Assembly: GCA_016946835.1 (NCBI GenBank)
Contig: JACVTC010000100.1
Span: forward strand, 1 to 62,500
Direction: 5' to 3'
From: Neocallimastix lanati (nom. inval.)
Taxonomy: Eukaryota; Neocallimastigomycota; Neocallimastigomycetes; Neocallimastigales; Neocallimastigaceae
Length of the DNA: 62,500 bases
In this document: one piece after another, positions 10,901 to 21,607 of the stretch
How the letters are laid out: each line of letters begins with the position of its first letter
Position numbering within the stretch: position 1 is the stretch's first letter
Made by a program: the position numbers and the translations under genes
Notes under the pieces: model-generated
What the model was told of the DNA's origin: nothing
The model's input: only the letters and a program-made list of their open reading frames with translations
Databases searched by the model: none

Positions 10901-12003
10901 TGCTTAGAAAGCCAATCTCTTCCGAGGATTCCACTAATTCCATTAAGCTGTAAATTTCCCACAAGAAATTCATATTTCTCTTCGTGATCTAAGAATTTAA
11001 TTTTTACTGGTTTTGTTACTTGCTTAATAGTCATACTCTTACTATTAGGCAATTGGATGTTTATGGGGGAAGTAAGTCCTGAAGTCGGGATCCTATTAGC
11101 AATTATGAAGTTCTTACACATAAAGCTTTTGGCTGATCCAGAATCAATAAGAAAGTTTATTTTTTGTTTTCGTTCGTTTAAAAGAATTACAAACGTAGTA
11201 ACCATAGTAGTTGACTTGTCCGGAGTGTAGTTTGCAGAGAGGACTTCTTTCTTCTGTTTATTGTTAAATTTTGATTTAAAGAAGTTTTTATTACTTGTCT
11301 TATTTAACTCATATTTCTTTCTTCCAAAAGTTTTACTTTTTCTTCTAGGATCTTCAGAGCTACAACCTCTTAAACTATTTTCGATGTAGCATTTCTTATC
11401 AATGTTTATTATTATATTGGTTGCCTCAAATAAAGTCTTTGGGTTTTTTACTTTATCAAATTCATCTCTGACTTGATCTATTAGTCCCTTTCCAATAATA
11501 TCTATAAAGACACTATCTGGCCATCCCAGTCTTGAAGCAATTTTTCTAAATTCGATGGTATATTCTGCGGCTTTCCCCAACTTTTGTTGTTGTAAGTTTA
11601 TAAGTTTATTTATAAGAATATATTTTTGTTTCTTTTCGTTTCCGGAGTCAAAATTTTCAAGTAAGAGATTTTTGAATTCTTCATACTTTAAAGTGCTCAG
11701 GGTACCATCCACAAGCAAAGATAACCCCCATTTCTTTGCAAGTCCTCCTAACTTATTAATTACATAAGTATTTTTGGTTTCATCTGACAGGAAAGAATTT
11801 GGATGGTCGGCAAAGAAATTTTCGCTCTGTATAATTGTTTCTAAAACACTTCCATTGTTCTTCTTCTCACTTTCCTTTAGTAGCATCCCTCCAGGTGAGA
11901 AAAAGGTAGGAACGAACTCTGTTATAGCCTCAATGAACTTAGAAGCATCCACATTTTTATTTATTTTGCTTATTTCTTCCTTTTGGTTCTCAGTAGTTTC
12001 CAT
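7963..12003 (-). CDS. Element 2 gag-pol polyprotein (1346 aa)
   Basis: One open frame encodes, in order: a Gag-like helical region (about 1-210) followed by a basic stretch with no CCHC knuckle; an aspartic protease with LIDSGSAKSF near residue 286; a reverse transcriptase with VYLDDIIIYS near 637-646; RNase H (ETDASNYAIG, near 785); an integrase HHCC zinc region (about 1000-1040); and catalytic D, D, E (VDFIVSLP, SDHGSQF, NGQIERA; about 1060-1160). It ends shortly after the integrase C-terminal HPIFHISQLEPY motif. All visible catalytic residues are present. The stop codon lies nine bases from the 3' LTR, overlapping a short purine tract (AAAGGG). The product would form virus-like particles and copy and integrate the element. 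Confidence 0.93.
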   Translation of the reverse strand: METTENQKEEISKINKNVDASKFIEAITEFVPTFFSPGGMLLKESEKKNNGSVLETIIQSENFFADHPNSFLSDETKNTYVINKLGGLAKKWGLSLLVDGTLSTLKYEEFKNLLLENFDSGNEKKQKYILINKLINLQQQKLGKAAEYTIEFRKIASRLGWPDSVFIDIIGKGLIDQVRDEFDKVKNPKTLFEATNIIINIDKKCYIENSLRGCSSEDPRRKSKTFGRKKYELNKTSNKNFFKSKFNNKQKKEVLSANYTPDKSTTMVTTFVILLNERKQKINFLIDSGSAKSFMCKNFIIANRIPTSGLTSPINIQLPNSKSMTIKQVTKPVKIKFLDHEEKYEFLVGNLQLNGISGILGRDWLSKHNPYIDFKNNKIYFLECFCSNHCPSAKGNKFVFHSSEVAAPMVDDTTDSIIPSSISEDELYENDICGAMPEIKKELSRTEKIINKYYKYLTLVFKKQEADKLPPHRPYDISIDLIPGSQLYFGPIYSLSQVEMSALKDYIKENIIKGFIRKSRSPAGAPILFVRKPDGTLRLCVDYRRLNAVTIRNSYPLPRINDLIEAFKGSKIFSKLDLRSAYNLVRVKEGHEYLTAFRTPIGHFEYLVMPFGLRNAPSVFQHFIQDVLGELIGDHVQVYLDDIIIYSNNLEDHIVHVKNVLSLLIKNGLYVKKEKCEFHVKETTFLGFTISVNGLTMDQNKVKSIIEWPTPKNVKELQSFLGLCNFYRRFIKNFAEIMEPLRILLKKNSEYIWNDQAENAFKNLKKSFLSNEILIFPDYNKEFIVETDASNYAIGCVLSQISENDQLLHPIAFYSRSLNSNEKNYTIYDKELLAVITAFDVWRHHLEGAKYPIQVITDHKNLLYLKKPQHLNQRQIRWSLFLSKFDFRISYRPGTKSGKPDSLSRRPDYQENNFPIACAIPNDNPICCTAYEKIDKLIDLQKQDKFCKETMSKLKSKSKEIKSSLFSLIRGVLHFQGRIIVPSLLRTKILQSFHDSPLGGHQGIHKTMDKLKRYYWWPNMRKDVENYILSCETCGRCKTRRHKPYGKLLPLPVPKKPWEIIGVDFIVSLPSSQDCSCIMVVSDHLTKMIHLVPCSDAPSADLTAKLLLFNVFRYHGFPKTIVSDHGSQFSSEFWTSLCSALHIQPNLATAHHQQSNGQIERANAVVEQYLRCYCSSAQNEWCYYLPLCEFAYNNSLHQSIGVSPFYANFGFNPNSIIDSPPILLKDNASVLTRDWSAHFQSLQAHLVKAKEDFKKYNDLKKQHGPNFNINNKVWLKRYYFTNEPAKKLASQYLGPFRITEKLKRMNYRLELPSNLHLHPIFHISQLEPYVERNQDLKEHSNYGNTS

Positions 12004-12110
12004 ATCTTATAATTATATATTTTTTTTTTTTTTTGAAATTAATTATTTATTAATTTATTTATCTAGATTCAAAATTATCTAAAATATATTGTTAGAGCAG
12101 TATATTATAT

Positions 12111-12156
<46 letters not shown>

Positions 12157-12257
12157 TATTATTATTATAATTATTACTATTTTATCTATTATTATTACTA
12201 TTATTATTACTATTTCTATTATTATTATTACTATATATTTTTTTTTTTTTTATAAAT
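12004..12257. other. Element 2 leader, low-complexity
   Basis: Between the primer site and the gag-pol start codon: a T-run of about 37 (12117-12153), ATT/ACT triplets and a second T-run. On the coding strand this is A-rich leader. No ORF or conserved site was recognised beyond the primer-binding sequence. Confidence 0.6.
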
Positions 12258-12270
12258 AAGAGTTATTATT
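12258..12270 (-). other. Element 2 self-primer binding site (Tf1-like)
   Basis: Immediately inside the 5' LTR the minus strand reads ATAATAACTCTT. This is not TGG-initiated, so it does not look like a tRNA site. Including the last LTR base it is the exact 13-nt complement of AAGAGTTATTATT, which sits at the predicted 5' end of the element RNA (12532-12520). Direct abutment to the LTR and complementarity to the transcript start are the arrangement known for Tf1 self-priming. Confidence 0.65.
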
Positions 12271-13198
12271 GTAAAGAATTAAATTTAAACTTAATTAAAT
12301 TTAACCCTTTTCTACAATTAATACTAATATTAATCGAGAAATTAAAAAAAAAGAAAATACTTAACGAAACTTAAAATAGGGTAGGAGTTTATTATAAGAG
12401 ATTAGTTCAAATAAAATTTTTATTAAAATATTTTTTATTAAAAATAATTTTTATTTAGATTTTGTTATTTTTAAAAAATTAAAAATTTATTTTGTTTATT
12501 ATTATAATTATATTCTTATAATAATAACTCTTGATTTTCAAAATAAAGAAAATCAAGAATTATTTATAGTAAAGTTCCAAATCTTAATGAATAACTTTTT
12601 AGGAAAAGATTTGGGAGAAAAACCTAAAAAGTTTAATGATCAATTATTAATAAAATTGATCATATGTTAATTGAATAAAAACCGATATTTTCCAATCGGA
12701 AAACTTCAATTAACATTTGTTTTATTTAAACAATGTCAATTATACATGACATTGTTTTATTTTAATTAATTTTTTAAATATTAATTATTCTTTTTTCATT
12801 TGATTTGTTACATTATGATTTTAATATAATTTTATAATTATTTCTAAATTATAATTCTATAATTTATATTAGATTTGTTTAAAATTATATTAATGTAACA
12901 ATTATTTAAATTAAAACTTAACATATAATTATCAAATGAATTTTAACAAATATAAAAAATATTAATGTTTAATTATTTTAATATTATTAATTAATACAAT
13001 GATAAAGAATAATAATTTTACAATATTAATTTTAAATTATTAATAATAATTTTATATTAAAAATATTTTATAATAAAGTTAATAAATTTTATTAAATAAT
13101 TATTATTTTATTTAATAAAGATTAATAATTATTTTTTATTTTAATAAAGATTAATAATTATTTTTTATTTTAATAAAAATTAATTATTATTCTTTACA
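12270..13198 (-). repeat. Element 2 right LTR (5' LTR, promoter copy)
   Basis: 929-bp direct repeat of 7026-7953. On the minus strand TATAAA lies at 12568-12563, and the probable R start AAGAGTTATTATT at 12532-12520 is 36 nt downstream. U3 holds several perfect inverted repeats. Confidence 0.92.
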
Positions 13199-13203
13199 TA
13201 AAT
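13199..13203. repeat. Element 2 target-site duplication, right copy (TAAAT)
   Basis: Exact copy of 7021-7025 directly after the right LTR. Confidence 0.85.
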
Positions 13204-13216
13204 AACTAGTAAATTA

Positions 13217-13290
13217 GTAACTATGGATCAATGGTAAGTTACCATAACTATCGGGCTGAACCCTTAGGGTTCGACACCCACTCTTTCCAA
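13217..13290 (+). other. tRNA-like sequence with A- and B-box motifs
   Basis: TGGATCAATGG (13224-13234) resembles a Pol III A box, and GGTTCGACACC (13268-13278) matches the B box. They are 33 bp apart. CTCTTTCCA and then a T-rich run follow. I could not pair the acceptor stem or the whole T stem, so this is probably a tRNA relic, a tRNA-derived element or a diverged tRNA, not a proven gene. Before the gypsy insertions it lay directly beside the target site of element 1, which recalls the Ty3 preference for sites near tRNA genes. Confidence 0.3.
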
Positions 13291-13298
13291 ATTTTTAT

Positions 13299-13710
13299 AA
13301 CTTTTTATTTATTATAACTAGAATATTAAAGAAATTACTAGTGTTTATCGGTTAAACAATTGAACCGATAAAACTAGAAAAATCTATTTTATTAATATTT
13401 TTTATCATTTTTTATCTAAGATTCATTTTCTAGAAAGAAAACTTGTTTTCTTTAATTTTCTTTTATTTCTAATAATTACTAATAACAACTGATAACTTAA
13501 AATAATTAATTTTCCTGAAAAACTATAAATAGGTGTAAAATTTCATAATAAAATATTTTTACTTGTGCTTTTATTAATTAATTTTAAAGTAATTAAAAAT
13601 ATTACAATGATTAATTAATAAAATAATAATTTACATTTTTTACTAATAAAAAAACTTATTTTAATAAAACATATTTTGAATTACTTTAGTGTCGAGAACC
13701 TTTTGTGTAA
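13299..13710. other. Unassigned AT-rich stretch with hairpin and TATA-like box
   Basis: Contains a perfect hairpin (TATCGGTT...AACCGATA, about 13347-13371) and a plus-strand CTATAAATAGG box near 13523. It may be remnant promoter or 5' LTR sequence of another element. It does not match the 3' LTR of element 3. No coding region seen. Confidence 0.35.
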
Positions 13711-13974
13711 AAAACCCTTATAACAATCTTAAGTAACATTAAGATTTGTTACACTAATAATAATTATAATACTAATAATAATTATAATAATGATCCGAAT
13801 AATTTAAATTTAATTAAAGACAATAATTTTAATTTAAATTATGAAAGAAAATTAAGTAATACAGGAAGAAACACAGGAATAAATTCAGGAATAAACACAG
13901 AAATAAACAAAATAAATTTAAATAAAAATAATTTAAATATAAACGTAAGTAATAATTCAAATTATCCTGAATTA

Positions 13975-16365
13975 ATGAATAATGAAATAAATAACCATAA
14001 TTATAATTTAGAAGAAAATAACCTACATAATTCGTTCGATAATGTAAATAACAATCCACGCGTGTATAAAGTAAGTGATAATAATAATATAATTGTTAAC
14101 GATAATAATAAAATGAATAATTATTATATGAGAGGTGACTTAAATTATAATTTAAACAATGGTAATAATTCTAACGTCATTGGAGAAAATAATTACAATA
14201 TAAATAAAGAGATAAATTTATATAAACCAAATAAAATTAAAGAAATAAATTTAAATGATTTAAATAAACAAACTAATGCCAATGAGTATAATTCCAATGT
14301 GAATTATCATATACAGAATGTAAAATTTAGCAATAATTACAATAAAGAATTTAACCAAAACAATTTAGGTGGTAAGGTAAACAATGAAAATAAACAAACA
14401 AATAAACACCAAAATAAGAGTAAAAAATCAATTATCAATAATGATAATGATAATAAACAAATAACTCTTAAGAAGAATAAAAATAAAAATAAATTAATTT
14501 CTAATAGAATAAGTAATGCTAAGAGTAAAGAGGAAACTGTTCAATTTCTTTTAAATAAGTCGAAAGAATTTAGTGAAAAATTTAATCAATTAAATAATGA
14601 AAATAATAAGAATTCTGATAAACGAAACAATAATGATAAAAATAAACAAAATACCAAACAATCTAATAATAGTGGTAATGTATATATAAGAAAAAACAAT
14701 AATAAACGTAGAAAACGCTATAACAATGAATATATGATTAAAAATCATCCAACAAAGAAAGTGAAATCGTTCAATATTAAAGATATTTTAGATACAACTG
14801 CACTTCTAGCAATAGACGACAAAAAGTTTATTGAACCAAGTAATTATAAAGAAATATTTTTGATGAATGATAAAGACATGTGGTTAAAAGCAGTGGATGA
14901 AGAATTGAATAATATGAAGAGAATGAGGGTATTTACAATTATTAATAAAGTTCCTAAAGACGCAAATATCATTTCTACAAGATGGGTTCTTAAATACAAA
15001 AGAAACTCAGAAGGTAAAATTGTTAAATATAAAGCAAGATTAGTAGCTAAGGGCTACAGCCAGATATATGGGGTTGACTATAAAAACACTTTTTCACCTA
15101 CCCTCAAACAAGATACACTTAAAATCATAATTGCCATTGCAGTCCAAAGAAAGTCCCATATACATCAAATTGATATTAAGGCTGCCTACTTGAATGCCAA
15201 ATTGAATGAGGATATTTATATGTTGCTACCAGAAGGTATGAAACAAAAGGGATATTGTAAATTAAATAAAGCTTTATATGGGTTAAAACAGTCTGGAAGA
15301 ATGTGGAACGAAACTTTAAATAAGGTATTGTTAAAATTAAATTTTAAAAGATTTTTAAGTGACCCATGCGTCTATATTAAAAAAGATAAAAGTAACGAAA
15401 TTGTATGTTTACTAGCAGTCTACGTGGATGATATAATTGTTACAGGAACGGATGATGAAATAATTAAAACAAAATCTTTAATTAAAAATAATTTTGAAGC
15501 TACAGATGTAGGTGAAGTAGACTTTATTATAGGTATAAAATTTGTAAAATGTAATGACGGTTATATTATCCATCAGAAGAAATATCTTAATGAAATTTTA
15601 AATAAGTTTAATATCAATAAATATAATCCAGTATCAAATACAACACCAATCGAGTCTATTGAATTAAGGAGTAAAAAATTTAATGTAACAAAATATAAGC
15701 AAGCTATAGGATCCTTGTTATATCTAGCTATCAGCACGAGACCGGACATATTATTTTCTGTGAGTAAAGCTTCCAGAAAATCCGATAATCCAACATACGA
15801 AGATTGGTACAATGTACTAAAAATTTTTAGATACTTGAAAGGTAATCCTAACTATGGAATTAAATTCACTTATACTAATACTTTTAATTTTAATGTTTAT
15901 GTTGACGCCGATTTAGGTGGTGATAAGGAAACAAGAAAGTCAACTACTGGATTTGTAATGATGATAAACTCAGCTCCTACTAGTTGGTATTCCAAACTGC
16001 AACATTGTGTTTCAGTTTCTACTGCGGAAAGTGAGTATTATGGAATTCATGAGTGTGCAAGACACTGTCTCTGGTATAGAAATATATTTAAGGAACTTGG
16101 ACTTAAGCAGGAGGTTATTACAATAAACACCGATAATAAAGCTGCAATTTACAATTGCGAAAATGAAACTATTAATCCGAAATCTAAGCACATTGACCTA
16201 CGATATCACAGTATAAGAGAATTAATCAAGAAAGGTTATATTAATTTAAAGTATATAAAATCTGAAAATAACTTATCCGATGGATTTACCAAATATCTAA
16301 ATTCTACTTTAATGACCAGGTTTAGAAATAATATTCTCTATGATCTAAACAATATTAAACTTTAG
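13975..16365 (+). CDS. Ty1/copia reverse transcriptase-RNase H remnant (796 aa, uninterrupted)
   Basis: Residues 1 to about 280 are Asn/Lys-rich low complexity. This frame is open upstream to 13711, where it is still Asn-rich, and 13975 is the first in-frame ATG. From about residue 300 an RVT_2 domain follows: ISTRWVLKYK, KARLVAKGYSQ, DIKAAYLNAKL, LYGLKQSGRMWN and the catalytic YVDDIIVTG. RNase H follows with VYVDADLGG, STAESEYYG and NTDNKAA, and the frame ends with a typical copia C-terminus (KHIDLRYHSI). RT and RNase H look intact, but without gag, protease and integrase the copy cannot be autonomous. The stop codon overlaps the polypurine tract. Confidence 0.88.
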   Translation: MNNEINNHNYNLEENNLHNSFDNVNNNPRVYKVSDNNNIIVNDNNKMNNYYMRGDLNYNLNNGNNSNVIGENNYNINKEINLYKPNKIKEINLNDLNKQTNANEYNSNVNYHIQNVKFSNNYNKEFNQNNLGGKVNNENKQTNKHQNKSKKSIINNDNDNKQITLKKNKNKNKLISNRISNAKSKEETVQFLLNKSKEFSEKFNQLNNENNKNSDKRNNNDKNKQNTKQSNNSGNVYIRKNNNKRRKRYNNEYMIKNHPTKKVKSFNIKDILDTTALLAIDDKKFIEPSNYKEIFLMNDKDMWLKAVDEELNNMKRMRVFTIINKVPKDANIISTRWVLKYKRNSEGKIVKYKARLVAKGYSQIYGVDYKNTFSPTLKQDTLKIIIAIAVQRKSHIHQIDIKAAYLNAKLNEDIYMLLPEGMKQKGYCKLNKALYGLKQSGRMWNETLNKVLLKLNFKRFLSDPCVYIKKDKSNEIVCLLAVYVDDIIVTGTDDEIIKTKSLIKNNFEATDVGEVDFIIGIKFVKCNDGYIIHQKKYLNEILNKFNINKYNPVSNTTPIESIELRSKKFNVTKYKQAIGSLLYLAISTRPDILFSVSKASRKSDNPTYEDWYNVLKIFRYLKGNPNYGIKFTYTNTFNFNVYVDADLGGDKETRKSTTGFVMMINSAPTSWYSKLQHCVSVSTAESEYYGIHECARHCLWYRNIFKELGLKQEVITINTDNKAAIYNCENETINPKSKHIDLRYHSIRELIKKGYINLKYIKSENNLSDGFTKYLNSTLMTRFRNNILYDLNNIKL

Positions 16366-16371
16366 GGGGAA

Positions 16372-16951
16372 TGTTAAAAATAAAGTTTAATATTTTAATT
16401 AAGTCTTGTATAATTAAGATTTACTTATTTATTAAATTAAATATGTTTTTCATTATTTTGTATAATGTAAAATATTATGAGGCGTATTAATGATGTACAT
16501 CATATATTTACAATTATAACTAATATAGTTAAATTAAATTTTATTAATGTATATACATTTAAGGATTATGATAATTAATCCTATAATAAAAATATTATTA
16601 AAAATATATAGTTATTAAAACAATAATAAAATTATAAAAAATTAAATAAAGTGATCACATATCAAAAACTAAAATTTAATAACATAATATTCAAAATTAT
16701 TGATATAATTTTGTAACATAAAAAAATTTAATAAAAAACAATTATACATATGTAATAAAGACTAATAGATAAAAATGTGATGTTGAGTATTAACTATCTT
16801 TCATAATAATTTAAGAAATATAGTTTAAATAAATTTTTTAAGAAAAAAAAATATATATATATATATTAAAACTTGATTAACCATAGTATATTTATTTAAA
16901 AATAGTTTTTAAATATTTTTATCAAATATTTTATATATACTATCTTTAACA
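16372..16951 (+). repeat. Element 3 3' LTR
   Basis: Starts TGTTAAA directly after the polypurine tract and plausibly ends TTTAACA at 16951, its inverted complement. The end is inferred from this symmetry because no second LTR is present for comparison. Confidence 0.6.
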
Positions 16952-17520
16952 ATTCTACCAATATCTATTAAAATACAAAATAGATTCTATATAAATCCTA
17001 TATAACTTTATAATAATTGAAAGACAATGTATATATAATGTATTCCAAATATAATTATATTACATTTTAATTAGAATTATTTATATATATCATGAAATTC
17101 ATTTTGTTTAAAATAAGTAATAGCTTTATTTATAATTTTAAATACAAACTTTATAATGTAATTTAAAAGAAAAATTTTAAATTTTGATAGACAGTATGGA
17201 TTTTACTCGAGATATTTTGTTTAAAAATTTCACAGAAATATTAAATTCATTTTTATCGAATTTTGTAATAGAAAAAATATTCTTATCCGTCATTCTCTAA
17301 TTATAAATAATAAGAATTAATAAATAGTAAAAAAAAAATTTTATTTATTTATTTATTTATTTAGTTATTTTATCAATTATATTCTTTAAAAATATATAAA
17401 TATAAAATATTATTTACTTACATTTCTATTGAATATATGTAATTTTTAGCTTATGACTAAATGTACTCTTTCAAACCATGATTTCTATAAGTCATTGATT
17501 TTTAATAATTTTTTATGAGT

Positions 17521-17555
<35 letters not shown>

Positions 17556-18063
17556 ATTATTCATTATTTGATAAATTAATTAAATTTCTAAATATACTTT
17601 TATTGAATTTTGAAAATTTATTATTAAATAATGAAAATTTACTAGAAAATATAACATTAATTCAATTCAAAAAAAAAAAAAAAAAAAAAAATAAAAATAA
17701 AAATAAAATAAAATAAATAGATATTAGATATTAATATTAAAATAATTTTTCATCAAATCTGAACTATTAAGGTAAAATTTATTTTCTGGGTTATTGATTT
17801 CCATATTTATTGTATTATTTTTATTCTTATTCTTGTTATTTATTATAATCTATCTCATTATTATAATTAAATAAATAAATAAATATATATATATGAATTT
17901 CACGATATCTATGAAATTTTTATTATCGCTTTTTAAAAGTATATTTTTAATTATAAAAGGTCTACAAGTAATATAATATATAAAACTACATAATTATTAT
18001 TACTTCAATATATATATATACCATATATATTATATTAATTATTAATTACCTATTTCAATTATC

Positions 18064-18102
<39 letters not shown>

Positions 18103-20203
18103 AATAATTCATATATTACTTCAGTAAATATTAAAAAAAAACTTTTTACTATTTATTAAAAGTACTATTTTAAATTATACCTTTGGATTTATATATATAT
18201 ATATATATATTTATTATAAAAGATCTTTTGTAAATTTGTAAATGTAAAAATGTCATTGTCTTCCATTTATCCATATTGATTTAAACCATAAATAACAAAT
18301 AACTTTTTTGAGTTTCCATAATTAAGAGTAAGAAAACTTGAAATAATAAATGATATTAAAATGTTTCAGAATATTAAATTTTGGTTTTATAAACATAAAT
18401 TTAGAAATTGTTATAAGGATTTTTAGTATTAAGTAATTAATCGTTAATATTATATAGAATAAAGTAATTCATTATATTATAAAATATAAAATAATAATTA
18501 TATGCAAAAATTTTTTAAAATTGTATGTAAATTTGTAACCTCATATTATTGATTATTACTATTTTATAATATTTTTTTAATAATATATTTCTGTTTTTAA
18601 TTTATTTAAAAATAAAATAAAAAAAATTTTATTTCATATTTCAATTATTAAATTCTAAATTAATCAAATAAACATATCTCAAATTCAACATTCTTTTTTA
18701 TTTAATATTTCTAGTTATTAATATATTTAAATTATTATTAAATTTAATTATAAAGCCACAACAAAAAAATTATTAAAATAATAAAAAAAAAAAAAAACTA
18801 ATAAACTATATTATTATTTACTATTTAATATTACAACGGCAAATTCAAATTAAATTACTTTTTTATTCATTTTAATCTATAGAATAAATTATTTTTACAA
18901 AGTTTATTTGTTAATTTAATTCTATAAAATTATAATTATAAAAAATGAAAATTATACATAAATTCATGTACTATTTATAAAAAATTTAAGCATAATCTGA
19001 ATAGAAATATGTAAAAAAAAATAAATTACACCTGATTAATTTATATTTCATTTATTTTTATAAATCTATGCGTATTATCAATAAATATATCATGTGATAT
19101 TTTTAATTTTGAATAATTCACATAATGAATCTAGTTTATATTTTAACAATATATTATTTTTATGAACTTAATAAATAAAAATAATATTATATAAATTACT
19201 ATAGATTAAAGTTAATATTTATTTAAATACAATTTAATATAATATAATATAATATAATATAATATAAATTAATATGATATAATAGCAATTAATTAGATAA
19301 TTAATGGGAAAAATTATCATTTAGGAAATAAAATTAATACATTATATAGAGAATAATATATTTAATTTTATTTATATCATATATATTGTATTATATTTAT
19401 ATTATTTATATATATTATATATATTAAAATAATTAGTTCATTTATAATCATAATTTATATTAGGATTATTCGATAAGCGTTAGAATGTTCATTTTTTTAT
19501 TTTTTATTTTTTTTAATTTTTATTTATTCTTATTTTAAATTTCAAAGGAAAAGATTTATTGAATGTTAAATTAATTCATATATATACATATTTTTAAATG
19601 AAAATAATAAATAGTAAATAAATCATATAAAAATTCTATAAGAAAATTTAACATATGTATTCAAAAGGGATGAAATTTTTAACATAAGAAGTATTTAATT
19701 TTCAATTCCAATTTTAAATTAAATTGAATTTCTAATCTAAATTTTGATTAATACCAGTAATAATTATTAAATAAAATAGAAGTTTAAACAATTTTTTCCA
19801 ATTAATCTTCATTACTTACTTATTAATAAAATAATTGAAATTATATAACTAGCTAAAAAATATAAAAAAAAATTAATATAATATAAAAATAATCAATATA
19901 ATAAATATATATAAAAATAATCAATATATATTAATATAATAAATATATATAAAAATATTTAATTACAAATAATAATATTTTATAATATTAAAATATTAAA
20001 TATACTAATAAAACAAATAAAATAATAAATAAATAAAGTATTAATAAACATAGAAAGTAATTAATAATTCAAGCAAAATTTATTAAATATAGGCGAAAAT
20101 TTTTAAAATATTTTATAATAAATTACAAAAATTAAATAAAATAAATAAAAAAAAAAAAAAAAACCTAATATCTATACAATAAAAATAATATCAATTAATA
20201 AAA
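16952..20203. other. Intergenic AT-rich DNA
   Basis: Poly-T and poly-A runs (17525-17552, 17670-17690, 18067-18101), AT dinucleotide and TAATA repeats (19232-19266). A lone 34-codon ORF sits at 17196-17300 (MDFTRDILFK...). It has no recognisable family and no splice partner. No gene supported. Confidence 0.6.
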
Positions 20204-21572
20204 ATGGGGAAAAGTTTGGTAAATAATTTTTATTTTTTATAATTAGTATTAAATTTGTTCATAAATTTCTTTTCAAATAAAGTAAATGAAATTATTAACA
20301 AATATTTCTTGTTTATTAACAATTACAATATTTATCAATAAAACATTTAAATTAAAAGATTCCTGAAGGAAAGTGGTCAAGATTAACTTTATTGTGGTCC
20401 TTTTCACAATTTATAGTAATGACTGTTATAGAATGCATCATTATTTATATGAATTTTGGAATTAAAGGTCACTACGATGAATATGAAAAATATATTGAAA
20501 ATAAGGATTATGAAAAGTATAAGGGATATTACACTGCTTTAATTGTATATCAGGCACTTTTTATTGTTGCTATGGTATATCAGTTATATTTAGCTGTAGA
20601 TACTGTAAGACAAATATTAATTAAATACACATATATATTATAAATGTATTAATTTAAAAATTTCTAATTATTATATATTATATATATACAAATATTTATT
20701 ATAGCTATTAAAGTTCTCAACAATCGATTTAATTGCATTATCTATATTTAATACTCTATGTCTGGGATATTCTGTTACACAGTATATTCAAGCTAACAAA
20801 ATTATTAGGGAATTAGATGGTATAATTAATACTGTTCAAATGAATGGAATTAAATTAAATATTGTAAACAAGAACTATAACATAAAAAATGTTGAATATA
20901 TTGAATATGCTAATATTAGTCTTATGATTTTGTTTGTTCTTGGATGGTGGTATATTACATTTAATTTATACAAAGTTTTTGGTTGGAATGTATTCAAACA
21001 AATTGGTGCTGATGTTAGATTAAAACGTAATAATAAATTTAACAATCAAATAAAATATAAAAATAAATATTTTCATTCTTAATAAATAATTAATGGAATA
21101 TATTATTATTTATTATTATTATTTATAATTATATATATCATTTAACCTTTAATCTTTATATACAAAAGAACGTTTAAAGTTATTTAATGTTTTAATTACA
21201 TTATTAAAGTTAACATCATTCTTTATTGTACTCTTTGTTTCTCAATACTTTGCTGTGAATCACAATGAATATTTTGCAGTGTATCGTAACGAAAAGAATG
21301 TCTCTGAGTTAATTCATGATATAGTTATATCAGCTATTATCATTATAGGTTCAGGATTTGGTATTTTGGCGGTAGCAAAAGTTAGTAGAGTTTATCTTGG
21401 TATTTATATTTTTACATTATGTGCTCTTTTAGGATTTATGGCTTCCACTCTTATAGATATATTTAAGGATAGTAAAAAATATGCCAACTTTGAAACAAGT
21501 TTAACTGTAACTAGTAAGTTGAAATAAAATACAAATAAAAATAAAAATAAATTATATGAAATATATTATTTT

Positions 21573-21607
<35 letters not shown>

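Larger units (their letters stand above)
7026..13198 (-). mobile_element. Element 2: young, apparently intact Ty3/gypsy retrotransposon
   Basis: LTRs at 7026-7953 and 12270-13198 are TG...CA bounded with perfect inverted ends (TGTAAAGAAT...ATTCTTTACA). By eye they differ by one A in a homopolymer. The element has a perfect 5-bp target duplication and one uninterrupted gag-pol ORF. It inserted immediately beside the older element 1. The single ORF, a Gag without a CCHC knuckle and the self-complementary primer site resemble the Tf1/sushi group. No chromodomain is visible at the integrase C-terminus. Confidence 0.92.
13711..16951 (+). mobile_element. Element 3: 5'-truncated Ty1/copia retrotransposon
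   Basis: An RT and RNase H region of Ty1/copia type is followed by a polypurine tract (TTTAGGGGGAA, 16361-16371) and one LTR. No matching 5' LTR, gag, protease or integrase was found, so the left part is missing by truncation or deletion. The left limit is uncertain and is given as the start of the open frame. Confidence 0.75.

Noticed and set aside
11774-12082. Plus-strand 102-codon frame opposite the gag-pol start
   Set aside because: Antisense to the intact gag-pol ORF of element 2 and hydrophobic only because of AT-rich composition.
13829-14059. Minus-strand Tyr/Leu/Phe-rich frame
   Set aside because: Antisense to the Asn-rich start of the copia frame.
17196-17300. 34-codon ORF starting MDFTRDILFK
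   Set aside because: Slightly less repetitive than its surroundings, but too short and without a family, promoter or partner exon.
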